From Paenibacillus humicus NBRC 102415 (lineage in GTDB: Bacteria > Bacillota > Bacilli > Paenibacillales > Paenibacillaceae), in assembly GCF_004000905.1 (NCBI RefSeq), contig NZ_BIMD01000004.1:1-64000 (forward strand): 64,000 bases of DNA, read 5' to 3'. How positions within the stretch are numbered: the first letter of the stretch is position 1; every line of letters begins with the position of its first letter. Positions 25,945-34,179 of this stretch are shown here, in pieces. A program made the translations under genes and the position numbers. The notes below the pieces were generated by a model. That model was given only the letters and a program-made list of their open reading frames with translations, was not told the origin of the DNA and made no database searches.

Positions 25945-27153
25945 TCAGTCAACAAGGGATTCATTCTCAACTTTGCTTTCCAGCAAAGGCTTAAATGAGG
26001 CTTGTTTTGTCTCGAATTGACTTTTATCTATGTAGTAATATCCAGCCTTCGTGTCATCACTGTATCTGATAAACATATAACGGTCATCACCGACATAAAG
26101 TTGAAAAAATTTCGTTAAAGGCGTTAAGTCAAGCGAATCAATCTTTACATTATCTTTCAAAATGGCTAATTCATACGGGACTCCTTTAGGCAGATGATCC
26201 TTGTAAGCATCATTTGGACGAATATACGAATAGTTATTATCTTTAAGAAAATAGGAAATGACGGGTGGATGTTCGATAGGCAATTCTTTTATGTCTCTTC
26301 CTTGTAGATCAGATGAATACTTTTTAAGCGTTCTTGGGTCAGCCGGGTCACCATAGAAGTAACTGAAATATAGCCTTTGATCTGAAATACTCAAGATTGA
26401 GCTATATCCGCCATCACCACGATCCCACAATGTAGTGACCTTTCCCGTACTGAAATCATATCTTTGCTCTGCATATCCTTTATTTCCAAGACCTACCCAA
26501 TACAGTTGATTGCCGAACGGGATCATGGCTGATAAGTCTGTAATACCATCTGTCCCCGTATAAATAATCTCTTCTTTATTAGGGTCCTTAAGCTTGGATC
26601 GCTTGATCTCAAGCTGCTCAACATTGTCTTTTGTAACGCTAACCGTGGCGTAATATATATAGCCCCGATGAATGGCAATTGTTTTCGGTGATAGTTTAAA
26701 AGTCTTGATTTCGTGTCGGTTTTTACCGTCGCTATCCATGCGAGATAATTTCATATACCAACCAAATTTTGATATTTTAGGATCGAATAAGCTTTCTGCT
26801 ATGTACAAATGAGAATGGTAATATTGCAGCAAGCTTGTCATTTGCTCTTCATTCTTAACAAAAGCATAACAGTTCTTGCTGTCGGGTTTATTCAAGCAGT
26901 TGTTGTCTGGCCGATTATCCAGAATTACGGGCTTCATCTTCTCCTTGTCCATATAATAAATTAGATTGTTATGCAGAAGATAATATCCTGTCTCCGAACT
27001 AGTCATCCCCAAACCCATAAAACCATCACGGAACTGATAGGGAAAATCCACCTCTGAATGATACTCATTATCGCTGGGCATAACAAAGCGATTACATCCC
27101 GCAGATAAGAATGACATCGCTAAAATCATCCCTAAGAAGATTTTTTTCCTCAT
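25945..27153 (-). CDS. Lipoprotein of the AT-rich cassette, possibly beta-propeller
   Basis: A 402-residue lipoprotein. The signal ends in a lipobox (SFLSAGC, Cys20), so it should be anchored on the outer face of the membrane. The mature part has no catalytic motif. It contains repeated blocks of the type hydrophobic-strand, aromatic, turn, such as YYLLHNNLIYYMDKEK, HRGYIYYATV, FGNQLYWVGLG and SDQRLYFSYFYGD. These suggest a propeller-like fold, as in extracellular DUF5050-type proteins. Two cysteines (NNCLNKPDSKNCYAF) may form a disulphide. The stop lies 11 bases before the permease start and the ATG follows AAGGGGC. No close relative is recognised. Confidence 0.7.
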   Translation of the reverse strand: MRKKIFLGMILAMSFLSAGCNRFVMPSDNEYHSEVDFPYQFRDGFMGLGMTSSETGYYLLHNNLIYYMDKEKMKPVILDNRPDNNCLNKPDSKNCYAFVKNEEQMTSLLQYYHSHLYIAESLFDPKISKFGWYMKLSRMDSDGKNRHEIKTFKLSPKTIAIHRGYIYYATVSVTKDNVEQLEIKRSKLKDPNKEEIIYTGTDGITDLSAMIPFGNQLYWVGLGNKGYAEQRYDFSTGKVTTLWDRGDGGYSSILSISDQRLYFSYFYGDPADPRTLKKYSSDLQGRDIKELPIEHPPVISYFLKDNNYSYIRPNDAYKDHLPKGVPYELAILKDNVKIDSLDLTPLTKFFQLYVGDDRYMFIRYSDDTKAGYYYIDKSQFETKQASFKPLLESKVENESLVD

Positions 27154-27203
27154 TTCATGATGCCCCTTTTACTCTGAATTAGGTATGAACTGAACATAGA
27201 AGA

Positions 27204-27242
27204 AGTGCCTTAGAAAAGAGTTTAGGTCTTTTCTAAGGCACT
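27204..27242 (-). terminator. Strong hairpin between the secreted-protein gene and the lipoprotein gene
   Basis: A perfect 16-bp stem (27204-27219 with 27227-27242) and a 7-base loop. The tail on the minus strand is only moderately T-rich, so partial read-through is expected. That would give more transcript of the first gene than of the transporter genes. Confidence 0.65.
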
Positions 27243-27270
27243 AAATCCTTACATGGCGCATCTTATTTAG

Positions 27271-27687
27271 TTAAATATTTGTAGATCCAGACCAGGTGAA
27301 GTTTTGATTCGAATTATTCGTATAAGAAATACTATGAGACCCTGTGGCGGATTTGAAAACGACAGGGGCATCTTTTGAGTAAGCGGTTGCATAAGCTGAA
27401 ACCGTATTTGAAGCCGAAGCAGATGAATGCTTGATGTCGTTCACATCACCAAATACATAATTATAAGTAACCGATGCGTAAGAGGTGCAGAGAGTAGATC
27501 CACACGTAGTGCTTGCTGTAGCGCCGTAACTTGAACCGTTTGCAAATTTGCTGATGGAACCGGAGACAGAAACTCCTCCAACTGTAGACGATATGGAAGA
27601 TGCTGCAAAAGAGCTTCCTCCTAGCATAAACGCTGCTACAGGTACGGATAAGGCAAATGTTAATAGTTTGGATTTGTGTAATTTCAT
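27271..27687 (-). CDS. Small secreted Ser/Thr-rich protein
   Basis: A 138-residue precursor. A typical signal peptide (KLHKSK, then LLTFALSVPVAAFMLGG) ends at about SSFAA, leaving about 108 residues. The mature part is rich in Ser, Thr, Ala, Gly and Asn, nearly free of charge clusters, and has two cysteines five apart (TTCGSTLCTS). Alternating small and hydrophobic residues suggest a beta-rich fold. No enzyme motif or known bacteriocin leader is seen. The ATG follows TGGAGG; a consensus promoter and about 90-base leader lie upstream. It heads an operon with a lipoprotein and an ABC transporter, a layout reminiscent of secreted bacteriocin plus immunity modules. Confidence 0.72.
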   Translation of the reverse strand: MKLHKSKLLTFALSVPVAAFMLGGSSFAASSISSTVGGVSVSGSISKFANGSSYGATASTTCGSTLCTSYASVTYNYVFGDVNDIKHSSASASNTVSAYATAYSKDAPVVFKSATGSHSISYTNNSNQNFTWSGSTNI

Positions 27688-27783
27688 ATAATTACCTCCA
27701 TCAATCCTATTTTATTCCTATGTAAGATCTTGTTGTCGTATCTACTTTTCTCCGGCCGGATGATGGGGTAGATATCTCTTGCA

Positions 27784-27812
27784 AGAATATATTATATTAC
27801 AATTTATGTCAA
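27784..27812 (-). promoter_or_regulatory. Promoter of the AT-rich secreted-protein/ABC cassette
   Basis: On the minus strand TTGACA (27807-27812), a 17-base spacer and TATTCT (27784-27789). The -35 is perfect and the surroundings are very AT-rich. Confidence 0.65.
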
Positions 27813-27918
27813 CATTTTAATATAAACCCTTATAATGGAATTTTTTTGGAAGAGATTCGACACTTATCGATGCATGCATCAATCGGAGCTGCGGGCCGTG
27901 CATGCGGAGCGGAGGATA

Positions 27919-28374
27919 TCAATTCTTCCACTCTTTGATTGCTAACCTTTTCAGCCAGTTGAGGGCCGAATGAATGAGAAGGAGCAGCACGCCAGCCTCG
28001 ATGGCATGATCGGCCACGTTGAGAATGCCTCCGGAGCGCACAAGGAAGTCCGTTACGCGTCCGAACAGCAGGCGATCGATTCCGTTGCCTGCCGCTCCGC
28101 CAACGAGCAATCCGAAGCTGGCTTCCAGAAGGATGCGTTTCTTCTCCAGGGTGCCGCGATAATAGAGAATGGCCACGACGAACAGCAGAGCCGCAATGCC
28201 GAACAGAGTTCCATATCCCTGAAACAGGCTTCCGGCCATCCCGCTGTTCTCATAACGGCTGATTTGGAACGGCCCCCATGGGAATGAATCCCCGATCTCG
28301 AGATTTCTGCGGATCAGCCATTTGGTCGCTTGATCCAGCATGAATGTCAGTACCGCGATGCTATAGAACAGCAT
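27919..28374 (-). CDS. Signal peptidase II (lipoprotein signal peptidase) paralogue
   Basis: A 151-residue polytopic membrane aspartyl protease that cleaves prolipoproteins before the lipid-modified Cys. Four hydrophobic segments are visible. The two catalytic aspartates are in GNGIDR (Asp100) and NVADH (Asp122), and LDQATKWLI at the N-terminus is a family mark. The usual N-T-G-A-A-F/W motif is changed to NSGMAGSLF, so this looks like a divergent second copy rather than the housekeeping gene, which normally sits with rluD or ileS. The ATG at 28374 follows AAGGAAAGAAGG. It is near the lipoprotein-encoding cassette, but GC content and promoter suggest a separate unit. Confidence 0.82.
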   Translation of the reverse strand: MLFYSIAVLTFMLDQATKWLIRRNLEIGDSFPWGPFQISRYENSGMAGSLFQGYGTLFGIAALLFVVAILYYRGTLEKKRILLEASFGLLVGGAAGNGIDRLLFGRVTDFLVRSGGILNVADHAIEAGVLLLLIHSALNWLKRLAIKEWKN

Positions 28375-28893
28375 GGCCGACCTTCTTTCCTTATAGGCTT
28401 CTTCCATTCTAGAACATTTGTGCAAGCTTTGTCTTTATCGCGCTTCCCTCCTCTCCGTTCCGAATGGCAGTCAAACCGGTTCAGCCTGATTCATTAAAGG
28501 TTCTAACGCAGCGACAACTCCCAATCAATTTCATTTTGCCGATGTTGATGGAAATCCGCTTGTTGCCAATCTGCTTTTTATCGCAATTGTCAAGCGAATA
28601 ACCGTCGAAATCCAGTCGGCGCAGCGTCGATAAATCTATTGCTTTTAAGATATTTAGAGCTTGTAAAATGCAGTGTAATTCTAAAATCGATATAATGGAC
28701 GAATCGGGAAAAGATCGTCCCGTTTCCTTTGCTTGGCCAAAAGCCGGTACTGGAACGGATTGCATGATGCGAGAACTGCGGATTGGAGCTAGAATGAGGG
28801 GATGAATGAAAGCGCAGTCATCAGGTCTTTGAAAATAACAGGTTCTATCTTTGGGATGACGTTATAGCAGCCAGAGGGACAAAAGGGATGTGA
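28375..28893. other. Gene-poor region upstream of the histidine kinase
   Basis: About 520 bases without a confident gene. A minus-strand frame at 28481-28765 has protein-like stretches but no ribosome site and may be a remnant. TATAAT at 28691-28696 could serve the downstream kinase gene, but no good -35 accompanies it. Confidence 0.4.
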
Positions 28894-30699
28894 ATGCAGT
28901 TGAAAACCTTCGATGCAGCAAGCCGCCAAAGCCGCTTCCCCCGCTGGAACACGATCCGCAACCGCGTATTCTTCTCCATCCTCTGCTTTCTGATCGCCCC
29001 CGTGCTGATCAGCATGTATCTGCTCGACAAGCCGCTGGAGCGGACGATCGAGCATAAAATCGGGGAATCCAACCAGGATGCCTTGTCTCTGGTCACCTAC
29101 AACGTGAAGCTTCTGCTTGACGACATGGTCCAGGCATCGGTGGAGATGACGCTCCAGGCCGATATCCGCTCGGTTTTGAAGGATCCCGGCCAATATTCCA
29201 AATACGAAAAGCTCAGGCTGTCCGATGCCGCGTTCAAACGGGTGTTCAGCTCTTATTTCACGAACACGGACATCACCTTGATCGACCGCTACGGCGGCTG
29301 GCTGAGCACAAGCTACGTACCGGATGCCAAGCTGAGCGCCTATACCGGCTCCGACTGGTACTCTTCGCTCATGAGCCAGCCCTATCGCCAGCTCTGGATG
29401 TCCGGAGACTCCCGGATGCTGTACCTGGAGCAGAGGCCGATGGTGACGCTTGTCAAAGCGGTGTCCGACTTTCCCGAAGGCCAAAATCTCGGTTCGATCT
29501 CCTTCAGCGTGCCGGAGACGGATGTCCGCAAAATGCTGCGGGGCCTGGACGGGGCCGTCTATTTGCTGGACAAGGAGGACCGGATCGTCTCTGCCGGCGG
29601 AGGCGGCATGCAGGGGCAGCAGGCTCCGGAGGAAATCGTGATGGCCGGAATCCACTCGAGCCGCCAAGGACAAAGCATCGTCGAAAAGGACGGACGGAAG
29701 TGGATCGTCAGCCATGATACGATCGGCTTGAACGGCTGGACGACGGTCCAGATGGTGCCTTACGACAAAGTGTTCGAGGAAATCGTGACGATCCGGCGGA
29801 CCAATATGCTTGTTCTTGCTGCGATATTCATCGTGTTCACGATCGTGACGCTGTCGATTTCCAACGGAATGTCCAAGCCTCTGAGGCTGCTGCGCAAGAA
29901 GATGACCGAGCTGGAAAGCAAGCAGTTCCATTCCACGATCCAGGTCGCGGGACCTCAGGAGATCGCGGCGCTCAGCCAGACGTACAACGACATGGTGAGG
30001 GAGATCAGGCATCTGCTGCAGCGGGTCAAGCAGGAATACGAGCAGAAGGAAGACATGCGCTTCCGGGCGCTCCAGTCCCAGATCAATCCCCATTTCCTGC
30101 TCAATACGCTGAACAACATCAAATGGCTTGCTTACTTGCGCAAGGACGACGAGGTCGGGGACATGCTGTCCAGCCTCGGCGGCATTCTGGAAGGAAGCAT
30201 CGGGCGCGACGGCAGTCTTGCGACGCTGCGGCAGGAGCTGGATTATATCGGCAGCTACATGAACTTGATGAAAATGAGCCTGGGCGCCGTCTCTCTCGAG
30301 ATCGATGTTCCGGATGAGCTGCTGGATCAGGAAGCGCTTAAAATGATGCTGCAGCCTGTCGTGGAGAACTGCCTCATGCATGGGCTGAAGGACAAGGCGT
30401 CAGGCGGCGCGATCCGGATCGAGGCCCTCCGAAAAGAGGAGCAGGTCATCGTCGCGGTAAGCGACAACGGGGCCGGCATGGCGGAAGCGAAGCTGATGGA
30501 GCTGAGGAAACGGCTGGAGGCGGACGCGCAGGAGGAGCCGTCCCGGCGGATCGGAATCAAAAATGTGCATGACCGGATCCGGCTTCAGTACGGCAAGCCC
30601 TATGGCATCAAGCTGGATAGCATGGAAGGGAACGGGACGACGGTGACGGTACTGTTGCCGGCAAGGAAAGGGAGGGAAGGACATGGCGGGGAAGCTTAA
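28894..30699 (+). CDS. YesM-type sensor histidine kinase of the sialic-acid module
   Basis: A 601-residue membrane kinase. One helix near 24-44 and another near 308-328 bracket a 260-residue extracytoplasmic sensor of the dCache/YesM kind. HAMP (about 330-380) and a coiled coil follow, then the His_kinase domain with QSQINPHFLLNTL (His400) and an ATPase domain with VVENCLMHGLK, DNGAGM and GIKNVHDRI. In Paenibacillus such kinases report extracellular carbohydrate, often through an ABC binding protein. The ATG at 28894 follows AAAAGGG. It overlaps the downstream regulator gene by 17 bases. Confidence 0.9.
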   Translation: MQLKTFDAASRQSRFPRWNTIRNRVFFSILCFLIAPVLISMYLLDKPLERTIEHKIGESNQDALSLVTYNVKLLLDDMVQASVEMTLQADIRSVLKDPGQYSKYEKLRLSDAAFKRVFSSYFTNTDITLIDRYGGWLSTSYVPDAKLSAYTGSDWYSSLMSQPYRQLWMSGDSRMLYLEQRPMVTLVKAVSDFPEGQNLGSISFSVPETDVRKMLRGLDGAVYLLDKEDRIVSAGGGGMQGQQAPEEIVMAGIHSSRQGQSIVEKDGRKWIVSHDTIGLNGWTTVQMVPYDKVFEEIVTIRRTNMLVLAAIFIVFTIVTLSISNGMSKPLRLLRKKMTELESKQFHSTIQVAGPQEIAALSQTYNDMVREIRHLLQRVKQEYEQKEDMRFRALQSQINPHFLLNTLNNIKWLAYLRKDDEVGDMLSSLGGILEGSIGRDGSLATLRQELDYIGSYMNLMKMSLGAVSLEIDVPDELLDQEALKMMLQPVVENCLMHGLKDKASGGAIRIEALRKEEQVIVAVSDNGAGMAEAKLMELRKRLEADAQEEPSRRIGIKNVHDRIRLQYGKPYGIKLDSMEGNGTTVTVLLPARKGREGHGGEA

Positions 30700-31909
30700 A
30701 GTGATGCTGGTCGAGGATGAGCTGCTGGTCCGGCTCGGGATCAAGTCGCTGGTCGACTGGGAGAGCCACTCCTTCGACTATATCGGCGATGCGGCCGACG
30801 GGGAGATGGCGCTGGAGCTGATGGAGCAGGGCGTGCCGGATATTCTGCTGACCGATATCGTCATGCCGCGGATGGACGGGCTCGAGCTGATCGCCAGGGT
30901 GAAGGAGAAGTACCCGGATATGATGATCATCGTGCTCAGCAGCCACGACGAATACGACTATGTGCGCCGGGCGATGAAGCTCGGCATCGAGGATTACGTG
31001 CTGAAGACTTCCATCAAGCCGTCCGTGCTGCTGGAGCTGCTGGGCGAAGCTGCGGCCAAATACGAATCCCGCCGCGGGAGCGGAGCTTCCCCGGCGCCTG
31101 CGGAACGGCGGGAGAGCCAGGCTGACCGCATGGGGCGGCAATTGCGAGGCGAGCTCCAGGAGCCCCGGCCAGCCGGGCTGGAGCTGCCGCCGCTGCCGAA
31201 AGGAATGCGGCTGCTGCATGTGCGCGTGAGGGGATTCCGCGACGAGTCGCAGCGGGATTCGGCCTTCCGCCTGCTTGACCATCTTGTCCAGTCGGAGCTG
31301 CGGGATTTCCTGGGTTCCAGCCTCTGCATGCCCAATCCGCTCGAGATGGCCGCGTTGATTCAGCCGTTGGAATCCACAGCCTATGCCATCGCAGCCGATG
31401 CCATCGCAGCCGAAGCCGCCGCGGCGCGGATCGACAGCCTGATCCGAGCTTCCGGATCGATGCTCGGCATGGAGCTCGAAGCCGGCCTGTCGCCGCCTTG
31501 CGCAGATTGGGAGGAGCTTCGAGGCTATTATGCGGAGGCGCGCAGGCATGCGGAGGAATCGCCCCCTAACGCCGCATCGCGGGAAGATATCCGCGGCCTG
31601 CTGGCGTATCTGGGGGAGAACTACGCGAAATCCTTGTCTCTGAAGGATGCCGCAGCCCGGCTGAGCATGAGCGAGGCGTACCTCAGCACCTTGTTCAAGC
31701 GCGAAACCGGAATGAATTTTACCGATTGGGTGAACCGGCTGCGGATCGAGAAGGCTTCGGAGTATTTGAAGAAGACCGATATGCCCAGTTATTTGATTTC
31801 GGAGCGGGTAGGATACGAGAACATCAACTATTTCGGAAGGATCTTCAAGAAGGTCAAGGGAATAAGCCCGCAGCAGTTCAGGGGGAAATTTAAAAAAGGC
31901 TTGAAATGA
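30683..31909 (+). CDS. Response regulator with AraC-type DNA-binding domain
   Basis: A 408-residue YesN-like regulator. The receiver is at 1-125 with acidic Glu11/Asp12 and phospho-acceptor Asp58 (LLTDIVMPRMDG). A variable middle follows, including an Ala-rich short repeat (AIAADAIAAEAAAA). The C-terminal AraC domain (about 300-405) has two helix-turn-helices, the first in LSLKDAAARLSMSEAYLSTLFKRE and the second ending in ENINYFGRIFKKVKGISP. The ATG at 30683 sits behind AAAGGGAGGGAAGG. It is cotranscribed with the kinase and probably activates the sialic-acid operon that starts 235 bases downstream. Confidence 0.9.
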   Translation: MAGKLKVMLVEDELLVRLGIKSLVDWESHSFDYIGDAADGEMALELMEQGVPDILLTDIVMPRMDGLELIARVKEKYPDMMIIVLSSHDEYDYVRRAMKLGIEDYVLKTSIKPSVLLELLGEAAAKYESRRGSGASPAPAERRESQADRMGRQLRGELQEPRPAGLELPPLPKGMRLLHVRVRGFRDESQRDSAFRLLDHLVQSELRDFLGSSLCMPNPLEMAALIQPLESTAYAIAADAIAAEAAAARIDSLIRASGSMLGMELEAGLSPPCADWEELRGYYAEARRHAEESPPNAASREDIRGLLAYLGENYAKSLSLKDAAARLSMSEAYLSTLFKRETGMNFTDWVNRLRIEKASEYLKKTDMPSYLISERVGYENINYFGRIFKKVKGISPQQFRGKFKKGLK

Positions 31910-31928
31910 AGGCTTGAAATGACTTTAT

Positions 31929-31963
31929 AGGGAGGCTGCCTCGAGCAGGGCCTCTCTTTTTAT
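31929..31963 (+). terminator. Terminator after the two-component genes
   Basis: GGGAGGCTGC pairs with GCAGGGCCTCTC around CTCGA, followed by five Ts. It separates the regulators from the nan-type operon. Confidence 0.7.
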
Positions 31964-31972
31964 CTAAATAGA

Positions 31973-32035
31973 GTGAATATACGGCTAAAGAATGTGAAGA
32001 TCGGCGGATAAAATCCATACAGGGTGAACAATTCG
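31973..32035. promoter_or_regulatory. GTGAA-type repeats upstream of the nan-type operon
   Basis: GTGAATATACGG (31973) and GTGAAGATCGG (31994) are direct repeats 21 bases apart; a weaker copy, GTGAACAATTCG, starts at 32024. A perfect TATAAT lies at 32073-32078 with a poor -35. This fits activation by the AraC-type regulator encoded just upstream. Confidence 0.35.
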
Positions 32036-32143
32036 CGCAAATCCGTTCCTGTGAGCCTCGAATAGGCCTCGATATAATGAGGGCATAAGCCGCAAAGCCG
32101 ACATTCATAAAAGGGCTTACATGAATCATGAAGGAGGGCAGGC

Positions 32144-32614
32144 ATGATTGCAGATGCCTTGGACGGGTCCGGACACGATAGCCGTTATCTTCATCCTGTG
32201 CTGCAGCGAGCGCTTGCATTTCTGCTTGAAACCGATTTCTCGAAGGTGGAGGACGGCCGCATCGACATCGACGGCGACCGCTTCTATGCGCAGGTCATGA
32301 GTCTCCATACCGTCCCGCCGGTGGAGAGGCTTGCGGAAAAGCACGAGCGCTGCATCGACATCCATTTCCTGCTCGAAGGGGAGGAAGACATCGGCTGGAA
32401 GCCCCATGACGGCAAGGAAATCCTGCATCTTGCTTATGACGCCGAGCAGGATTGCACGCTGTACCGCGAGCTGGAGCGTGAGCGGCGCATCCGGCTTGAG
32501 CCCGGAATGTACATGATGCTGTTCCCGTCCGATATCCATCGTCCCGGGCTGGGAGGCGGGGAGCGGGCGCGCAAGGCCGTCGTCAAGATCGCTGCTGATC
32601 TGCTGCAAGCCTGA
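32144..32614 (+). CDS. YhcH/YjgK/YiaL-family protein (NanQ-like)
   Basis: A 156-residue single-domain cupin-like protein of the DUF386 family. The best known member, E. coli NanQ, speeds interconversion of sialic-acid anomers; others act on related sugars. Visible marks are LHTVPPVERLAEKHERCIDIHFLLEGEE, DCTLY, and the metal-ligand segment MLFPSDIHRPGLG. It is the first gene of a run whose later members are a NanA-like lyase and NanE, supporting a sialic-acid role. The ATG follows AAGGAGGGC. Confidence 0.83.
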   Translation: MIADALDGSGHDSRYLHPVLQRALAFLLETDFSKVEDGRIDIDGDRFYAQVMSLHTVPPVERLAEKHERCIDIHFLLEGEEDIGWKPHDGKEILHLAYDAEQDCTLYRELERERRIRLEPGMYMMLFPSDIHRPGLGGGERARKAVVKIAADLLQA

Positions 32615-32666
32615 TCCGCAACGGCCGGCATCATCCGCAATGACCAATTTGAAGGGGGAAATACCC

Positions 32667-34088
32667 ATGCTCAAAAAAAGAGCGATGACCGTCCTGACCG
32701 CTGCTCTGGCTTTATCCGTGGCCGCCGGCTGTTCCGGCGCCAACTCGAATTCGAATTCCGCCGGTTCAGCCGACTCGGCCGGAGGGACATCCGGTGCCGG
32801 CAAAAAGGAAAAGGTGGAGCTTTCCCTGTGGCTGACTCCGCAATGGAAGGGAGTCATGGACGCCACGGAGGACGGCGCCGACTACGACAGCTTTTTCCTG
32901 TATGCCGCCGACAAATTCAAGAAGCAGTACGACAAGTACGACGTGAAGGTCAATGTCCAGGTCGTCGCGGGAGACCAGCGGGATGAGCTGCTGAACGTCA
33001 ACCTCAACGGCGGCACTCCGCCGGATATGTTTTTTGAAAGCGTGTTCGCAATGGGCGATTATGTGCACCGTGGGGCGCTCGCTCCTCTGACCGACATCGT
33101 GGACGATGCCGCCAGAAAGGACATCGCCCAAGGCTACTGGGACAACGTCACGTTCGGCAAGGACGTCTACTTCTATCCGTTCGCCCATAACCCGGGAACG
33201 CTGGCCTACAACGCCGATATGTTCCGCGCGGCCGGCCTGGACAGCTTGGTAGGCGGGGAAAACGAGATCAAGACGTGGACGCTCAACGAATACAACCGGA
33301 TTCTGGAGACGCTGAAAACGAAGCTGCCGAAGGACAAGTACCCCAATGCATACCCGATGGCGCTGTATGCTCTGAACAACCAGGGGGATACGTGGAACCT
33401 GGCTTACCTGAGAATGTTCGGCAACAAGTTCTTCGATGACAAGAACAATCTCGCCGTGGACGATGCCGACGGAATCAAGGCGGCCGAATGGCTGAAGAAG
33501 GTGTACGATTCCGGCTATTCCAACCCCGGCGCCGAATCCGTCTCCTCCAACGATGCCAACGCGATGTTCCAGAACCAGCAGCTCGGCATCAGCTTCACCA
33601 ACGCCGTCCTGTACAACAATGCCAAGGCGGACATGAAGGCGGGCAAATCTCCTTCCTTCGACATGCGCCTGGCGAATATTCCATCCGCAAGCGGCAAGCC
33701 GCTGGCCTTCACGTATGTCGTCGGCACGGCGCTGTTCAACACGGGCGACAAGGCCCGAATGGAAGCGTCCAAGGACTTCATCAAGTTCTTCTCCACCGAT
33801 CCGGAGCTGGTGAAGGCATCCAAGAACAGCATTCCGGTGCGCAGCTCGGTCGCTTCCGAATTCGCCTCCCAATTTCCGCTGTTTACCGCCTATGACGCCA
33901 ACGCCGCCAACATGTTCTCCTTCACCGGCAATGTCGCCGGCTACAGCGAGCTGAGGCAGGTGCTGTATCCGGAGCTGCAGGCGATGTACACGGGAGAGAA
34001 GACCCCGGCGCAGGCGATCAAGGATTATCAGTCCAAAGGAAACGCCGTTCTGCAGAAAGCCAGAGAAAGCTCGGTCATCAAGCCCTAA
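32667..34088 (+). CDS. ABC sugar-binding lipoprotein (probably sialic acid)
   Basis: A 473-residue family 1 extracellular solute-binding protein. Lipobox SVAAGC (Cys about 22) is followed by a Ser/Gly/Asn-rich flexible linker to about residue 47. The mature domain has NLNGGTPPDMFFESVFAMGDYV and YPFAHNPGTLAYNADMFRAAG, typical of family 1. It should deliver substrate to the two permeases encoded next; the ATPase is not in the operon and is presumably the shared MsmX-like protein. The ATG at 32667 follows AAGGGGG. The sialic-acid assignment is inferred from the downstream catabolic genes. Confidence 0.87.
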   Translation: MLKKRAMTVLTAALALSVAAGCSGANSNSNSAGSADSAGGTSGAGKKEKVELSLWLTPQWKGVMDATEDGADYDSFFLYAADKFKKQYDKYDVKVNVQVVAGDQRDELLNVNLNGGTPPDMFFESVFAMGDYVHRGALAPLTDIVDDAARKDIAQGYWDNVTFGKDVYFYPFAHNPGTLAYNADMFRAAGLDSLVGGENEIKTWTLNEYNRILETLKTKLPKDKYPNAYPMALYALNNQGDTWNLAYLRMFGNKFFDDKNNLAVDDADGIKAAEWLKKVYDSGYSNPGAESVSSNDANAMFQNQQLGISFTNAVLYNNAKADMKAGKSPSFDMRLANIPSASGKPLAFTYVVGTALFNTGDKARMEASKDFIKFFSTDPELVKASKNSIPVRSSVASEFASQFPLFTAYDANAANMFSFTGNVAGYSELRQVLYPELQAMYTGEKTPAQAIKDYQSKGNAVLQKARESSVIKP

Positions 34089-34131
34089 GCCGATCGCGAG
34101 GAAGCGAGCGCGCCATCCGGCATCCGGGATG

Positions 34132-34149
34132 TCCCGCCTGCGGGCGGGA
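34132..34149 (+). other. Intercistronic hairpin between binding protein and permease genes
   Basis: TCCCGCC pairs with GGCGGGA around TGCG, without a T tail. Such hairpins often stabilise the upstream binding-protein mRNA, giving more binding protein than permease. Confidence 0.5.
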
Positions 34150-34179
34150 GTTCCGGCCAAGGGAGAAAGGTAAGCAGCC

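Noticed and set aside
28481-28765. 94-codon minus-strand frame
   Set aside because: Some stretches look protein-like, but there is no ribosome site, no signal and no family; at best a remnant.
22560-28800. Prophage or integrative element
   Set aside because: The block is AT-rich, but no integrase, phage genes, tRNA target or flanking direct repeats were found.
28789-30381. Long minus-strand open frame across the YesM-type kinase gene
   Set aside because: Antisense shadow of a complete kinase gene; composition rich in His, Arg and Gln, no motifs.
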